NCBI GenBank assembly: GCA_028867395.1
Contig: JAGWGO010000024.1
Coordinates: 1-11,367 of the forward strand
Reading direction: 5' to 3'
Length of the DNA: 11,367 nt
From: Nitrososphaerota archaeon
GTDB lineage: Archaea; Thermoproteota; Nitrososphaeria; Nitrososphaerales; Nitrosopumilaceae
The notes beneath the pieces were generated by a model, which worked only from the letters and a program-made list of their open reading frames with translations, had not been told where the DNA came from and did no database searches. Made by a program: the position numbers and the translations under genes. Below, piece by piece: positions 1 through 7,262 of the stretch. Position 1 is the stretch's first letter. The number at the start of each line of letters is the position of its first letter.

Positions 1-4
1 AGCC

Positions 5-256
5 TTGATATCATGCATCGAACTGACATTGATGAGAAGTGGGAATACAAACTATAATGCAGTGATATGTAAGCTTGATGCACTTTATGATGCTGGACTA
101 GAAGACTGCTACGATCATCCTGATTACCTACGGATTATACTAAAAGAGGTTTACAAGGACAATTATCAAGCTATTGTAAATGAGATCAAAATGTGCTTGG
201 ATGATCTACTCCAAGTGGAAGATATCGCAAATTTCATAAACGTTATGGAATCGTAA
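5..256 (+). CDS. Small conserved-type hypothetical protein, possibly 5'-truncated
   Basis: An 83-codon reading frame from a TTG at the left edge to TAA. The frame stays open to the window edge, so the true start may lie upstream; an internal ATG at 32 (MRSGNTNYNA...) is the other candidate start. The product is small, acidic and probably soluble and helical (CKLDALYDAG, LKEVYKDNYQAIVNEIK, DDLLQVEDIANFINVME), with no signal peptide or membrane segment. Two Cys and a His (CKLDALYDAGLEDCYDHPDY) lie close together but form no recognised metal motif. I do not recognise a named family; from memory similar small proteins occur in Nitrososphaerota, but I cannot verify this. It lies 78 bp upstream of the NusA-like gene on the same strand. 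Coding is supported by the uninterrupted frame and protein-like composition only. Confidence 0.6.
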   Translation: MISCIELTLMRSGNTNYNAVICKLDALYDAGLEDCYDHPDYLRIILKEVYKDNYQAIVNEIKMCLDDLLQVEDIANFINVMES

Positions 257-334
257 TGCTGCCTTAGGGCAAAACTTGAGTCTTGGCATCGCATAGTTTA
301 TCTTCTACTTTCAGTAAGCAAAAAATCGATTTCC

Positions 335-844
335 TTGAGGACACCAATTTGTAGTTTTGATGCAATGAACGGCATTTTATGCCCTCAATGCGAGTCCAAA
401 CTTGATTCTGGGAAACTTACAAAGGCAGATGTTGACGCTTCGATAAAATTGGTACAACTCTCTCAAAAGATACCACAGATCGAAAAATTCACACTCAATT
501 CATGCCAAGAGTCCGATGGCAACTATGTCCTTTATCTTAACAGTACTGATATCATGACTGTGCGCCAAAGCCGCGAACTCTACAGAATACTTCAAGGGGA
601 GTTTCAAGGCAAGATATGGCTTGTAGAGGAAGGATGTGACGATAAAAAATTCATTGAGGATATGTTCTTTCCAATCAAGATTCTGGCAATTAACCAATTA
701 TGGGCCCCAGGAGGAATAAGGAAGACCAAAGTCATAGTTTCAGGCAAGAAAACCCCTCGATTCCCGATAGATGTAGATAAGGTCATTGCTATATCACAAC
801 ATCTTAGAAAGATAGAACTAGTTGTTGAATTTGAGAGAAAGTGA
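335..844 (+). CDS. NusA-like archaeal transcription factor with N-terminal Cys motif and KH-like region
   Basis: A 169-residue protein. The N-terminus carries C6, then C16-P-Q-C19, a likely zinc site, perhaps completed by C57. Residues about 60-165 look like the KH-type RNA-binding fold of archaeal NusA proteins: DIMTVRQSRELYRILQGEF, then KTKVIVSGKK, and FPIDVDKVIAISQHLRKIEL in the position of a degenerate KH loop helix. I recall proteins of this type being annotated as transcription elongation factor NusA in Nitrososphaerota; the assignment rests on that resemblance, not on a search. The TTG at 335 is preferred over the ATG at 365 because the shorter form would lose C6. The stop is 9 bp before the TTG of aspS, so the two are probably co-transcribed, pairing a transcription/RNA-binding factor with a tRNA synthetase. 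Alternative: a lineage-specific Zn/KH RNA-binding protein of other function. Confidence 0.6.
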   Translation: MRTPICSFDAMNGILCPQCESKLDSGKLTKADVDASIKLVQLSQKIPQIEKFTLNSCQESDGNYVLYLNSTDIMTVRQSRELYRILQGEFQGKIWLVEEGCDDKKFIEDMFFPIKILAINQLWAPGGIRKTKVIVSGKKTPRFPIDVDKVIAISQHLRKIELVVEFERK

Positions 845-853
845 GAAAAACAA

Positions 854-2143
854 TTGGATTTGAAAAGAACGCATTACATCGGTAACCTAAATGCTTCATT
901 GAAAGGTCAGAAGGTAATAGTTGGGGGTTGGATTGAAGACTTGCGTGAACTTGGCAAGCTAACCTTTCTTACCCTTCGCGATGTAACGGGTGTGGCTCAG
1001 ATAGTAGTAGTTGGAGAGCAAGGGCTCAAAGAAGTAAAGGACCTCAACAGGCAAAGTGTAGTGCGAGTTACGGGAGTGGTCCAAGAGACTAAAGCAAGAG
1101 ATTTTCCGCTTGAGATAAAATCCGAGAAAATTGAGATTCTTTCGCGTGCAGTGCATCCATTACCAATTGATCCAATTGGTAGACTTGAGAGCAATATAGA
1201 CAACAGATTAAATGCCAGGGCACTTGACTTAAGAAATCAGAAAACTGCTGCAATCTTCAAGATTCGTCACCATGTGTTACAATCTATACGAAAGACGTTG
1301 ACAGAACTTGGCTTCATCGAAGTAAACACTCCAAAAATAATTGGAAGCGCAAGCGAAGGGGGAGCAAACCTCTTTTCACTGAAATACTTTGACAAACAAG
1401 CATATCTTGCACAAAGCCCTCAGCTTTACAAAGAACAACTGACACTGGGTCTTGAAAGGGTCTTTGAAATATCATCATTTTACAGGGCGGAAAAATCTCA
1501 CACAGTACGACATCTCACAGAATTTACAAGCGTAGACATTGAAGCTGGATTTATGGACTATCTTGATGTTATGCAAGTTTTGGAAACAGTTGTGGCCAAT
1601 GTCTTTGAACACATTGAAAAAAACTGTATCTCAGAGCAAAAGATTTTAGGAATTGAGGTGAAACGACCCAAGACACCATTTGAGAAAATAACCTATACAC
1701 AAGCTATTGAGGAGCTTGGTAAAGAAGGAATTGCCCTCTCTCAGGGAGATGACTTGCAAGACTCTCATCTGAGAAAGTTAGGCGAGATACATCCGGGATT
1801 CTATTTTCTGATGGACTGGCCCATGAAGCTAAAGCCTTTCTATATCCATGAGAAGGAAGACAACTCGTTCTTATCAAAATCATTTGATCTGCAATATGGA
1901 TATTTGGAACTCTCATCGGGCGGAAGGCGTTTGCATGATCCAAACAAGATTCGCGCAAGACTCGAAGAACAAGGACTAAACACCTCGCAATTTGAGGACC
2001 ACCTCAAAGCATTCGATTGGGGAATGCCTCCACATTCTGGTTGGGGGTTGGGTCTTGACAGGCTTATGTCTGTCTTGACAAAAATAGATAATGTTAGAGA
2101 GGTTGTCCTGTATCCAAGAGACCCTGAAAGGCTATTTCCATAA
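854..2143 (+). CDS. aspS: Aspartyl-tRNA synthetase, archaeal type
   Basis: Charges tRNA(Asp), and possibly tRNA(Asn), with aspartate in the cytosol. At 429 residues it has the archaeal/eukaryotic length and lacks the bacterial GAD insertion domain. The N-terminal OB-fold anticodon-binding domain spans about residues 18-105 (VGGWIEDLRELGKLTFLTLRD). The class II catalytic core follows: motif 1 around FIEVNTPKIIGSASEGG, the substrate loop YLAQSPQLYKEQL, motif 2 FYRAEKSHTVRHLTEF, and motif 3 GWGLGLDRL near the C-terminus. The start is a TTG with only a weak upstream purine stretch (gtgagaaaaac). Two positions that separate Asp-only from Asp/Asn enzymes in studied archaea hold neither classical residue here (E28 and R82, see findings), so tRNA(Asn) charging cannot be decided from this window. 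No gatCAB or asnS gene is present in the window. Family assignment is secure. Confidence 0.97.
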   Translation: MDLKRTHYIGNLNASLKGQKVIVGGWIEDLRELGKLTFLTLRDVTGVAQIVVVGEQGLKEVKDLNRQSVVRVTGVVQETKARDFPLEIKSEKIEILSRAVHPLPIDPIGRLESNIDNRLNARALDLRNQKTAAIFKIRHHVLQSIRKTLTELGFIEVNTPKIIGSASEGGANLFSLKYFDKQAYLAQSPQLYKEQLTLGLERVFEISSFYRAEKSHTVRHLTEFTSVDIEAGFMDYLDVMQVLETVVANVFEHIEKNCISEQKILGIEVKRPKTPFEKITYTQAIEELGKEGIALSQGDDLQDSHLRKLGEIHPGFYFLMDWPMKLKPFYIHEKEDNSFLSKSFDLQYGYLELSSGGRRLHDPNKIRARLEEQGLNTSQFEDHLKAFDWGMPPHSGWGLGLDRLMSVLTKIDNVREVVLYPRDPERLFP

Positions 2144-2144
2144 A

Positions 2145-2153
2145 AAGATAAAT
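2145..2153 (+). promoter_or_regulatory. TATA-like box for the Zn-membrane protein gene
   Basis: The A/T-rich element aagataaat is centred about 26 bp before the GTG at 2176. That is the spacing expected for a leaderless archaeal transcript starting at or next to the start codon. It lies directly after the aspS stop, so this gene probably has its own promoter. Sequence-based call only. Confidence 0.4.
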
Positions 2154-2175
2154 CTGGATTTTACGTCAAGTAATT

Positions 2176-2517
2176 GTGCAAGAGTGTGATTTTTGCGGCT
2201 CAGATTTTGGGGATAATACGTGTTATTTTTGCGACAAACATTGCTGTAACTCTTGTATGACAAATGATAGGACACGCTGCAAGAAATGCTATATAGCAAA
2301 GCGTAAGCTTGGCTGGAAGATCTTTAAAAAGAACAAGGTGTTGCTTGGTTTTATTGCATTTGTCTGGGCTTATACCGTGTTTCCTGTTCCGTTGATCAAA
2401 GGAATCGACCCCACCTTCTATTGGATCTGTTTTGGGGTAGCAATCATGATTATGATTCCAATCGGCCTTGCAATGTTCTTTTGGTCACGAGAGCCACCTG
2501 TGTCAGATCTCAAGTAA
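2176..2517 (+). CDS. Small zinc-binding membrane protein with two predicted helices
   Basis: A 113-residue protein of unknown function. Residues 4-38 are very Cys-rich with regularly spaced pairs: C4-x2-C7, C16-x2-C19, H22/C23/C24 with C27, and C35-x2-C38. These give eight possible ligands arranged like a two-zinc treble-clef or cross-brace domain. A basic linker (KRKLGWKIFKKNK) follows, then two hydrophobic stretches at about 55-74 and 80-103 that read as membrane helices, with a short polar tail. By the positive-inside rule the zinc domain should face the cytoplasm. I do not recognise a named family; a membrane-tethered adaptor or regulator is possible but unsupported. The GTG start is chosen because it lies just before C4 and fits the upstream TATA-like box. 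The gene converges on leuB, and the two coding ends overlap by 8 bp. Confidence 0.75.
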   Translation: MQECDFCGSDFGDNTCYFCDKHCCNSCMTNDRTRCKKCYIAKRKLGWKIFKKNKVLLGFIAFVWAYTVFPVPLIKGIDPTFYWICFGVAIMIMIPIGLAMFFWSREPPVSDLK

Positions 2518-3526
2518 GTTTTGAGATAACTTTCTGAGTAAATTCTTTGGTGGTCTTGTTTCCACCAACGTCCTTTGTCCTAAACCCTTCTCCTACTACC
2601 CCATACACTGCTTCTTCAATCATCTTTGCTACCTTTACTGATTTGGCATCGTTGTTTTTCATTGCTAGCCATTCAAACATCATCTTGGTAGATAGTATAA
2701 ACGAGGATGGATTTGCGGCTTGTTTTCCTGCAATATCAAAGGCAGCTCCGTGGACAGGCTCGAACAAGGCAAATTTTTCTCCAATGTTTGCAGCGGGAGC
2801 CATGCCTAAACCTCCTACAACCTGTGCGGCCTCATCTGATAAAATATCGCCAAATAAATTGGTCGTTACTATGACATCAAAAGAGTCTGGTTGCCTAATC
2901 AGGTTCATAGCACATGCATCGACATACATCTGATCAAAAGAGATATCGCCAAAATCCTTCGCTACTTCTGCACATGATCTGGCAAATAGGCCGTCTGTCT
3001 TTCTCATGACGTTTGACTTGTGTACACATGTCACCTTTTTCTTTCCATTTCGCTGTCTTGCAGTCATAAATGCATATTTTGCGATGCGTTTTGAAGCATG
3101 TTCAGATATTGTCCTCAAAGCAATTGCAGTTTTGCCAACATCAAACTCCATTCCAGTATAGAGATCCTCAGTGTTCTCCCTTACTATGACAAGATCAATG
3201 TTCTCTTTGAGGGCCGGCATGTTAGGATATGATTTAGCCGGCCTAATGTTGGCGTAAAGGTCCAACATTCTTCGCAAGACTACAATGACGTCTGCTGCAC
3301 TCTCTCCTACTGGTGCTTTAAGGCACACATCTGATTTTTTTATCGTATCAAGTGTAGAGTCTGGCAATGCTTTACCTGTTTTTTTTAGGGTGTTGTCTCC
3401 AGCCTCGACGGTGCTTATCTCCAATTTTACTCCAATCTTGTCGTTGATTACATGTAGCAATTCAGTAACAGATTCGGATAGCTCCGGACCTATGCCATCT
3501 CCTGTTATGAGAGAAATCTTGTACAT
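2510..3526 (-). CDS. leuB: 3-isopropylmalate dehydrogenase (LeuB-type beta-decarboxylating dehydrogenase)
   Basis: Oxidatively decarboxylates 3-isopropylmalate to 2-oxoisocaproate, the last specific carbon step before leucine transamination. The 338 residues carry the family signatures: GDGIGPE at 9-15, substrate-binding LRRMLDLYANIRP (R85, R95), IVRENTEDLY with R116 and catalytic Y123, VHKSN with catalytic K170, and metal ligands D203, D227 and D231. HGAAFDIAGKQAANP has the Asp typical of NAD-using members. The positions that read the substrate side chain (about I81, V82) are hydrophobic, as in isopropylmalate enzymes. Isocitrate and homoisocitrate enzymes carry Ser or Arg there, so isopropylmalate is the best guess, although archaeal relatives act on several malates. 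The ATG directly abuts the leuA stop, so translation is probably coupled. It is the last gene of the ilvB-ilvN-leuA-leuB operon and overlaps the convergent Zn-membrane gene. Confidence 0.9.
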   Translation of the reverse strand: MYKISLITGDGIGPELSESVTELLHVINDKIGVKLEISTVEAGDNTLKKTGKALPDSTLDTIKKSDVCLKAPVGESAADVIVVLRRMLDLYANIRPAKSYPNMPALKENIDLVIVRENTEDLYTGMEFDVGKTAIALRTISEHASKRIAKYAFMTARQRNGKKKVTCVHKSNVMRKTDGLFARSCAEVAKDFGDISFDQMYVDACAMNLIRQPDSFDVIVTTNLFGDILSDEAAQVVGGLGMAPAANIGEKFALFEPVHGAAFDIAGKQAANPSSFILSTKMMFEWLAMKNNDAKSVKVAKMIEEAVYGVVGEGFRTKDVGGNKTTKEFTQKVISKLT

Positions 3527-5044
3527 CTAGTGCCCCAGGTTTTTTTGTTTGAGGATTTTTTTGAGCATAATTCTGTTTATGCCATCGATCATTGCCTGGA
3601 CGCTTGTGATTACGATGTCTTCTCCAATGGATTTTGCAGAAGCCTGATTGCCGTAAACATCCTCAACCTTTATTGTTACTTCACATAGCGCTTCTGACCC
3701 GCCAGAGATCGAGTCCAACTTGTACTCCTTTATTCTGACCTTGGCAATCTCGCCTGTGATCTTTTGTATTGCATTGATTGAGGCATCAACTGGTCCAACT
3801 CCGTAATCAGTACCGATGAAATCCTTCCCTTCAATGTTTAGTTTGACAAACGCATATGGCATGTTACCGATTCCAGTCGATACGGAAAATCCAGTCAAGT
3901 GTACTAATCTCCTCAAGCCTTCTTGGTGCATCACCTCGCCGGTAATAGACAGTAATTCTACATCTGTAACATGTTTTCCTTGATCACCTAATTTCTTGAT
4001 CCTGTCTAGTATCTCATGGGTCTGTTCCTTTGATGGTTGTATGCCATATTCCTCTAGCATGGCAGATACTCCATGAGCACCAGCATGTTTTCCTACTTGG
4101 AACCATCTGGTTCTTCCGACAAGTTCTGGGCTAATTGGCTCGTATGTGAGGGGGTTGCTCAAGACTCCATGTGTGTGTATTCCTGACTCGTGCCCAAAGG
4201 CATTTTCTCCAACTATTGCTTTGTTTGGTTGAACTTGCACTCCTACAATTTTTGAAACGTATCTAGATGTCTCATAGAGAAGTCTGGTATTGATGTTTGT
4301 CTCAAACTTTTTGTCAAACTGTAGGCATTGCAATGCCATGACAAATTCTTCAAGTGACGCATTACCCGCCCTCTCTCCAATGCCGTTTATTGTGACATGT
4401 GCACATTGTGCGCCTGCTTGTACTGCGGCTATTGCATTTGCTACTGCTAAGCCAAAATCATTATGGCAGTGAACGCTAACTGGTAAATGGGTGGCATCGA
4501 TTGTATCTTTGGTTATTGCTGCAATGTACTGCGGCGTAGAGTATCCTACGGTATCTGGTATATCTATTCTATCAGCACCTGCTTCTGTAACTGCCCTGAA
4601 AACTTTTTTGAGAAATTCCCTGTCAGTCCTTGTTGCGTCTTCAGCAGAAAATTCTACTTGTAGTCCGAGTGATTTTCCATACTCTACAGCTTCAACTGCT
4701 TTTGCAACAGCTTGCTCTCTGCTAAGATTGAGCTTGTATTTTAGGTGAATATCTGAGGTAGCAATGAAAGTGTGTATGTATTTTAATCCGGCATCTACTG
4801 CAGCATCGATGTCTTTTTTCTCAGTTCTGGCCAAGCCACAAATTTCTGCTCTCAGGCCTGCATGAGCAATATCTTTTACCGCTTTTCTTTCTCCATCTGA
4901 GATTATTGGAAAACCTGCCTCTATGGCATCTACTCCCAACTCGTCCAACTTTTGAGCAATTGCGAGTTTTTGATCTGGTGTTAGTGCTACGCCAGGAGTC
5001 TGTTCTCCATCCCTTAACGTTGTATCGAAAATTCTAACTTTCAT
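3527..5044 (-). CDS. leuA: 2-isopropylmalate synthase (LeuA family)
   Basis: Condenses acetyl-CoA with 2-oxoisovalerate to give 2-isopropylmalate, the committed step to leucine. The 505-residue protein has the full two-part layout. The N-terminal HMGL-like TIM barrel contains FDTTLRDGEQTPG at the start, VEFSAEDATR, the metal-binding HCHNDFGLA and NGIGERAGNASLEE. A linker domain contains GENAFGHESGIHTHGVL. The C-terminal regulatory domain, about 375-495, contains GVGPVDASINAIQKI and SGGSEALCEVTIKV, and implies feedback inhibition, normally by leucine. Citramalate synthases (CimA) and homocitrate synthases share the barrel; placement beside leuB and ilvBN favours LeuA, but citramalate activity for isoleucine synthesis cannot be excluded. 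The ATG overlaps the 3' end of ilvN by 11 bp (TAATGAAAGTTAG), a typical translational-coupling junction. Confidence 0.9.
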   Translation of the reverse strand: MKVRIFDTTLRDGEQTPGVALTPDQKLAIAQKLDELGVDAIEAGFPIISDGERKAVKDIAHAGLRAEICGLARTEKKDIDAAVDAGLKYIHTFIATSDIHLKYKLNLSREQAVAKAVEAVEYGKSLGLQVEFSAEDATRTDREFLKKVFRAVTEAGADRIDIPDTVGYSTPQYIAAITKDTIDATHLPVSVHCHNDFGLAVANAIAAVQAGAQCAHVTINGIGERAGNASLEEFVMALQCLQFDKKFETNINTRLLYETSRYVSKIVGVQVQPNKAIVGENAFGHESGIHTHGVLSNPLTYEPISPELVGRTRWFQVGKHAGAHGVSAMLEEYGIQPSKEQTHEILDRIKKLGDQGKHVTDVELLSITGEVMHQEGLRRLVHLTGFSVSTGIGNMPYAFVKLNIEGKDFIGTDYGVGPVDASINAIQKITGEIAKVRIKEYKLDSISGGSEALCEVTIKVEDVYGNQASAKSIGEDIVITSVQAMIDGINRIMLKKILKQKNLGH

Positions 5045-5525
5045 TACCCATTCCTCTCTCTAAGGCGCAAATTCCAGTTCTTGTTATCTCAAGTATGCCG
5101 TATCCCTTAACCAAGTCTTCAAATGCGTTGATTCTGTCCGGTGTTGCAGTAATCTCTACAATGATTGATGACTTTCTGACGTCGTGAACATTGCATTTGA
5201 AAGCATTTGTAAGGTCTGTTATCTCCATTATGTCTGATGGCTTTGTTATCTTGATCTTCATTAGTACCAGTTCACGATATATGCTCTTTTTCTCATCTAA
5301 TAGTTTTACTTCTACCGTATCTATCATTTTGTCAAGCTGTTTGATTATTTGATTGAGTTGCTTCTCATCGGCAGACGTTGTTATGGTCATTCTTGAGAAC
5401 TCGGGATTCTCTGTTACGCCAACTGATATGCTATCTATGTTGTAGTTTCGTGATCTGAATAGATGTGTAACTTTGAACAGGACGCCGGGTTTGTTTTCTA
5501 CAAGTACGGAAATTATTGACCACAT
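5034..5525 (-). CDS. ilvN: Acetolactate synthase small (regulatory) subunit
   Basis: Regulatory subunit that activates the IlvB catalytic subunit and normally confers feedback inhibition by valine or other branched-chain amino acids. The 163-residue length is typical. An N-terminal ACT domain (about 1-75) opens with SVLVENKPGVLFKVTHLFRSRNYNIDSI cut by the usual Gly-Val-Leu effector loop, and is followed by a C-terminal ACT-like domain (about 80-160: RELVLMKIKI, IVEITATPDRINAFEDLVKG, ILEITRTGICALERG). Its ATG lies 10 bp after the ilvB stop, with a purine-rich GAGAGA just upstream serving as a Shine-Dalgarno-like site. Its last codons overlap leuA. The position directly behind ilvB confirms the pairing. 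Confidence 0.95.
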   Translation of the reverse strand: MWSIISVLVENKPGVLFKVTHLFRSRNYNIDSISVGVTENPEFSRMTITTSADEKQLNQIIKQLDKMIDTVEVKLLDEKKSIYRELVLMKIKITKPSDIMEITDLTNAFKCNVHDVRKSSIIVEITATPDRINAFEDLVKGYGILEITRTGICALERGMGNES

Positions 5526-5535
5526 GAATATCTCT

Positions 5536-7224
5536 CTATGACGGTAAGATCATATCCTTGAGTGGCGTCCCAGGTGCCACAAAGGGCAAGACATCCTCTT
5601 GAGGATCAATTGGAATGTCTATGACCGTTGCAATGTTGCTCTTTAGTGCGGTCTGAACAGCTTTTCCGATCTCATCTATACTTTCTGCTCTTATGCCTTG
5701 AGCACCGTACGATTCTGCAAGTTTTACATAATCTGGACAATTCTTTAGGTCTATGCCAATCATACGTCTGTCATAGAATGTTCTCTGCCACTGCGCAACC
5801 ATTCCGAGTGAAAAGTTGTTCAATAGAAATACAATTACTGGCAAGTCATCTAGTACCGAAACTGCAAGAGAGTTTTCTGTCATGTTAAAACTACCTTCGC
5901 CTGCAATGTCTACTACTGGAACATCAGGTTTTGCAGCCTTGGCGCCAATTGCTGCCGGAAATCCCCACCCCATGGTGCCAAGACCAGTGGAGCTAAAGAA
6001 AGTTCCGGGATGTATGACATCAAAGAATAATGACGCCCACATTTGATGTTGACCAACCTCCGTCGTTACAATAGATTGTGCAGGAAGTACTTCTCTTAAT
6101 TTTCGTAGAACTTTGGCTGCACCCAATGGGTGTGGGTGTAACTTTAGATTTTGTCTAAAGTATTCTCTTGTCTCACTTACGCGCTTTAACCATGGATTGT
6201 CTCCACTTCTTTTGATGGCTTTTTGAATTAGCATCTTGACCATGATTCTAAGCGATGCTTTGATGTCTCCAACTACTGCGATGTGTGTTGTCTGATTCTT
6301 TCCAATCTCCGCAGGGTCTACATCCATGTGTATGATCTTGAGATTCTTTTCAAATTCTTCAAACGTTCCAACAGATCTGTCGGAAAACCTAGAACCACAT
6401 GCCAAGACACAATCTGCCTCTACCATTATCTTGTTGGCTTCTGCATGGCCGTGCATTCCTATTGGACCAAGCGAGAGTGGATGGTTTTCCGGAAATGCAC
6501 CTTTTCCTTTGAATGTAGTTACCACAGGAATCATTAACAATTCTGCTATTGATTGAAGCTCTGCAAAGGCTCCAGAAATTATCACTCCTCCTCCAGCCAA
6601 TATTACGGGTCTTTCAGAGGAGAGCAACATCTCTATTGCTCGTTCTATTTTTCCAATATCTGGGTCTACCCAAGGATGATATCCTCTTATCTTTACCTCT
6701 GATGGAAACGTCATCTCATCTTCGTTTTGCTGTACATCCTTTGGTATATCGATTAGCACAGGACCTGGTCTTCCTGTGGCTGAAATGTAAAACGCTTTTT
6801 TCACTACTTCAGGAATCTCTGCAGCAGTCATTGGCTGAAAGGCATATTTTACTATCGGGTTAGTAATCCCAATTATGTCACTTTCTTGAAAAGCATCTCT
6901 TCCAATCATTTTTGTTGGGACTTGTCCTGTAATGGCAATCATTGGTGCAGAGTCTGCTTGAGCTGTCGCAATTCCAGTTACGATGTTTGTTGCTCCCGGA
7001 CCTGAGGTTGCAAAGCATACTCCTGGTCTTCTACTCACTCTTCCAAAACCATCTGCCATATGTGACGCAGATTGTTCATGTCTAACAAGTATGTGTCTAA
7101 TATTGCTCTTGTAGAGCTCATCATAAATTGGAAGGTTTGCTCCTCCGGGCAGTCCAAAGACTATGTTTGCGCCCTCTTTTTCTAGAGCAACCATTAAAGA
7201 TCTAGCACCTGACATTTTTTCCAT
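5536..7224 (-). CDS. ilvB: Acetolactate (acetohydroxyacid) synthase large subunit, with GEG in place of GDG
   Basis: ThDP- and FAD-dependent enzyme that condenses two pyruvates (or pyruvate plus 2-oxobutyrate) at the entry to valine/leucine/isoleucine synthesis. Seen in order: N-terminal ThDP (PYR) domain with VFGLPGGANLPIYDEL and the activating Glu in RHEQSASHMADGF; TSGPGATN; central FAD/Rossmann domain (PVILAGGGVI, MHGHAEANK); C-terminal PP domain with TEVGQHQMWAS, GLGTMGWGFPAAIGA and the metal-binding segment AGEGSFNMTENSLAV ending 24 residues later in NN. The usual GDG is GEG here. I chose the ATG at 7224 (562 aa) because a GGAG sits 9 nt upstream; a TTG at 7239, which overlaps that GGAG, would add MELKI in front. 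It is the first gene of the operon and is preceded by a branched-chain-rich leader ORF in the same frame, separated by TAG. Confidence 0.95.
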   Translation of the reverse strand: MEKMSGARSLMVALEKEGANIVFGLPGGANLPIYDELYKSNIRHILVRHEQSASHMADGFGRVSRRPGVCFATSGPGATNIVTGIATAQADSAPMIAITGQVPTKMIGRDAFQESDIIGITNPIVKYAFQPMTAAEIPEVVKKAFYISATGRPGPVLIDIPKDVQQNEDEMTFPSEVKIRGYHPWVDPDIGKIERAIEMLLSSERPVILAGGGVIISGAFAELQSIAELLMIPVVTTFKGKGAFPENHPLSLGPIGMHGHAEANKIMVEADCVLACGSRFSDRSVGTFEEFEKNLKIIHMDVDPAEIGKNQTTHIAVVGDIKASLRIMVKMLIQKAIKRSGDNPWLKRVSETREYFRQNLKLHPHPLGAAKVLRKLREVLPAQSIVTTEVGQHQMWASLFFDVIHPGTFFSSTGLGTMGWGFPAAIGAKAAKPDVPVVDIAGEGSFNMTENSLAVSVLDDLPVIVFLLNNFSLGMVAQWQRTFYDRRMIGIDLKNCPDYVKLAESYGAQGIRAESIDEIGKAVQTALKSNIATVIDIPIDPQEDVLPFVAPGTPLKDMILPS

Positions 7225-7233
7225 AATTTTCAA

Positions 7234-7237
7234 CTCC
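7234..7237 (-). promoter_or_regulatory. ilvB: Shine-Dalgarno-like GGAG for ilvB
   Basis: On the minus strand GGAG is followed by nine nucleotides and then ATG (7224-7222). This favours the ATG over the TTG at 7239, which shares a base with it. The first G is also the last base of an 11-bp palindrome (7237-7247), so access to this site could depend on RNA structure in the leader. Confidence 0.5.
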
Positions 7238-7247
7238 AAACAGTTTG
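7237..7247. repeat. Short palindrome CAAAC-A-GTTTG upstream of ilvB
   Basis: A perfect 5-1-5 inverted repeat in DNA that runs into the ilvB GGAG. It shares two bases with the larger palindrome at 7246-7262, so the two form a tandem. The loop is too short for a good RNA hairpin without fraying the inner pairs, so a protein operator half-site is at least as likely. Confidence 0.5.
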
Positions 7248-7262
7248 CTGTAGTCTACAGCA
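7246..7262. promoter_or_regulatory. 17-bp perfect palindrome (operator or leader hairpin) spanning the leader-ORF stop
   Basis: TGCTGTAG-T-CTACAGCA reads as an 8-1-8 perfect inverted repeat. On the minus strand it contains the TAG stop of the leader ORF and lies 22-38 bp upstream of the ilvB ATG. In RNA it can form a hairpin of about 6-7 pairs with a small loop. As DNA it could bind a dimeric regulator such as an Lrp/AsnC protein. Its downstream arm (ACTACAGCA, 7254-7246) can also pair with TGCTG-TAGT at 7280-7271 with one bulged C. No U-run follows, which argues against intrinsic termination. The palindrome is certain; its function is inferred. Confidence 0.6.

Noticed and set aside
257..334. 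Possible tRNA or small RNA in the gap before the NusA-like gene
   Set aside because: No cloverleaf, T-loop motif or strong stem is visible; it is a short ordinary intergenic spacer.
7246..7262. Intrinsic transcription attenuator (hairpin plus U-run) before ilvB
   Set aside because: The hairpin is present but it is followed by CAAACTGTTTGGAG with no U-tract, so termination of the bacterial type is not supported. Translational control or an operator fits better.
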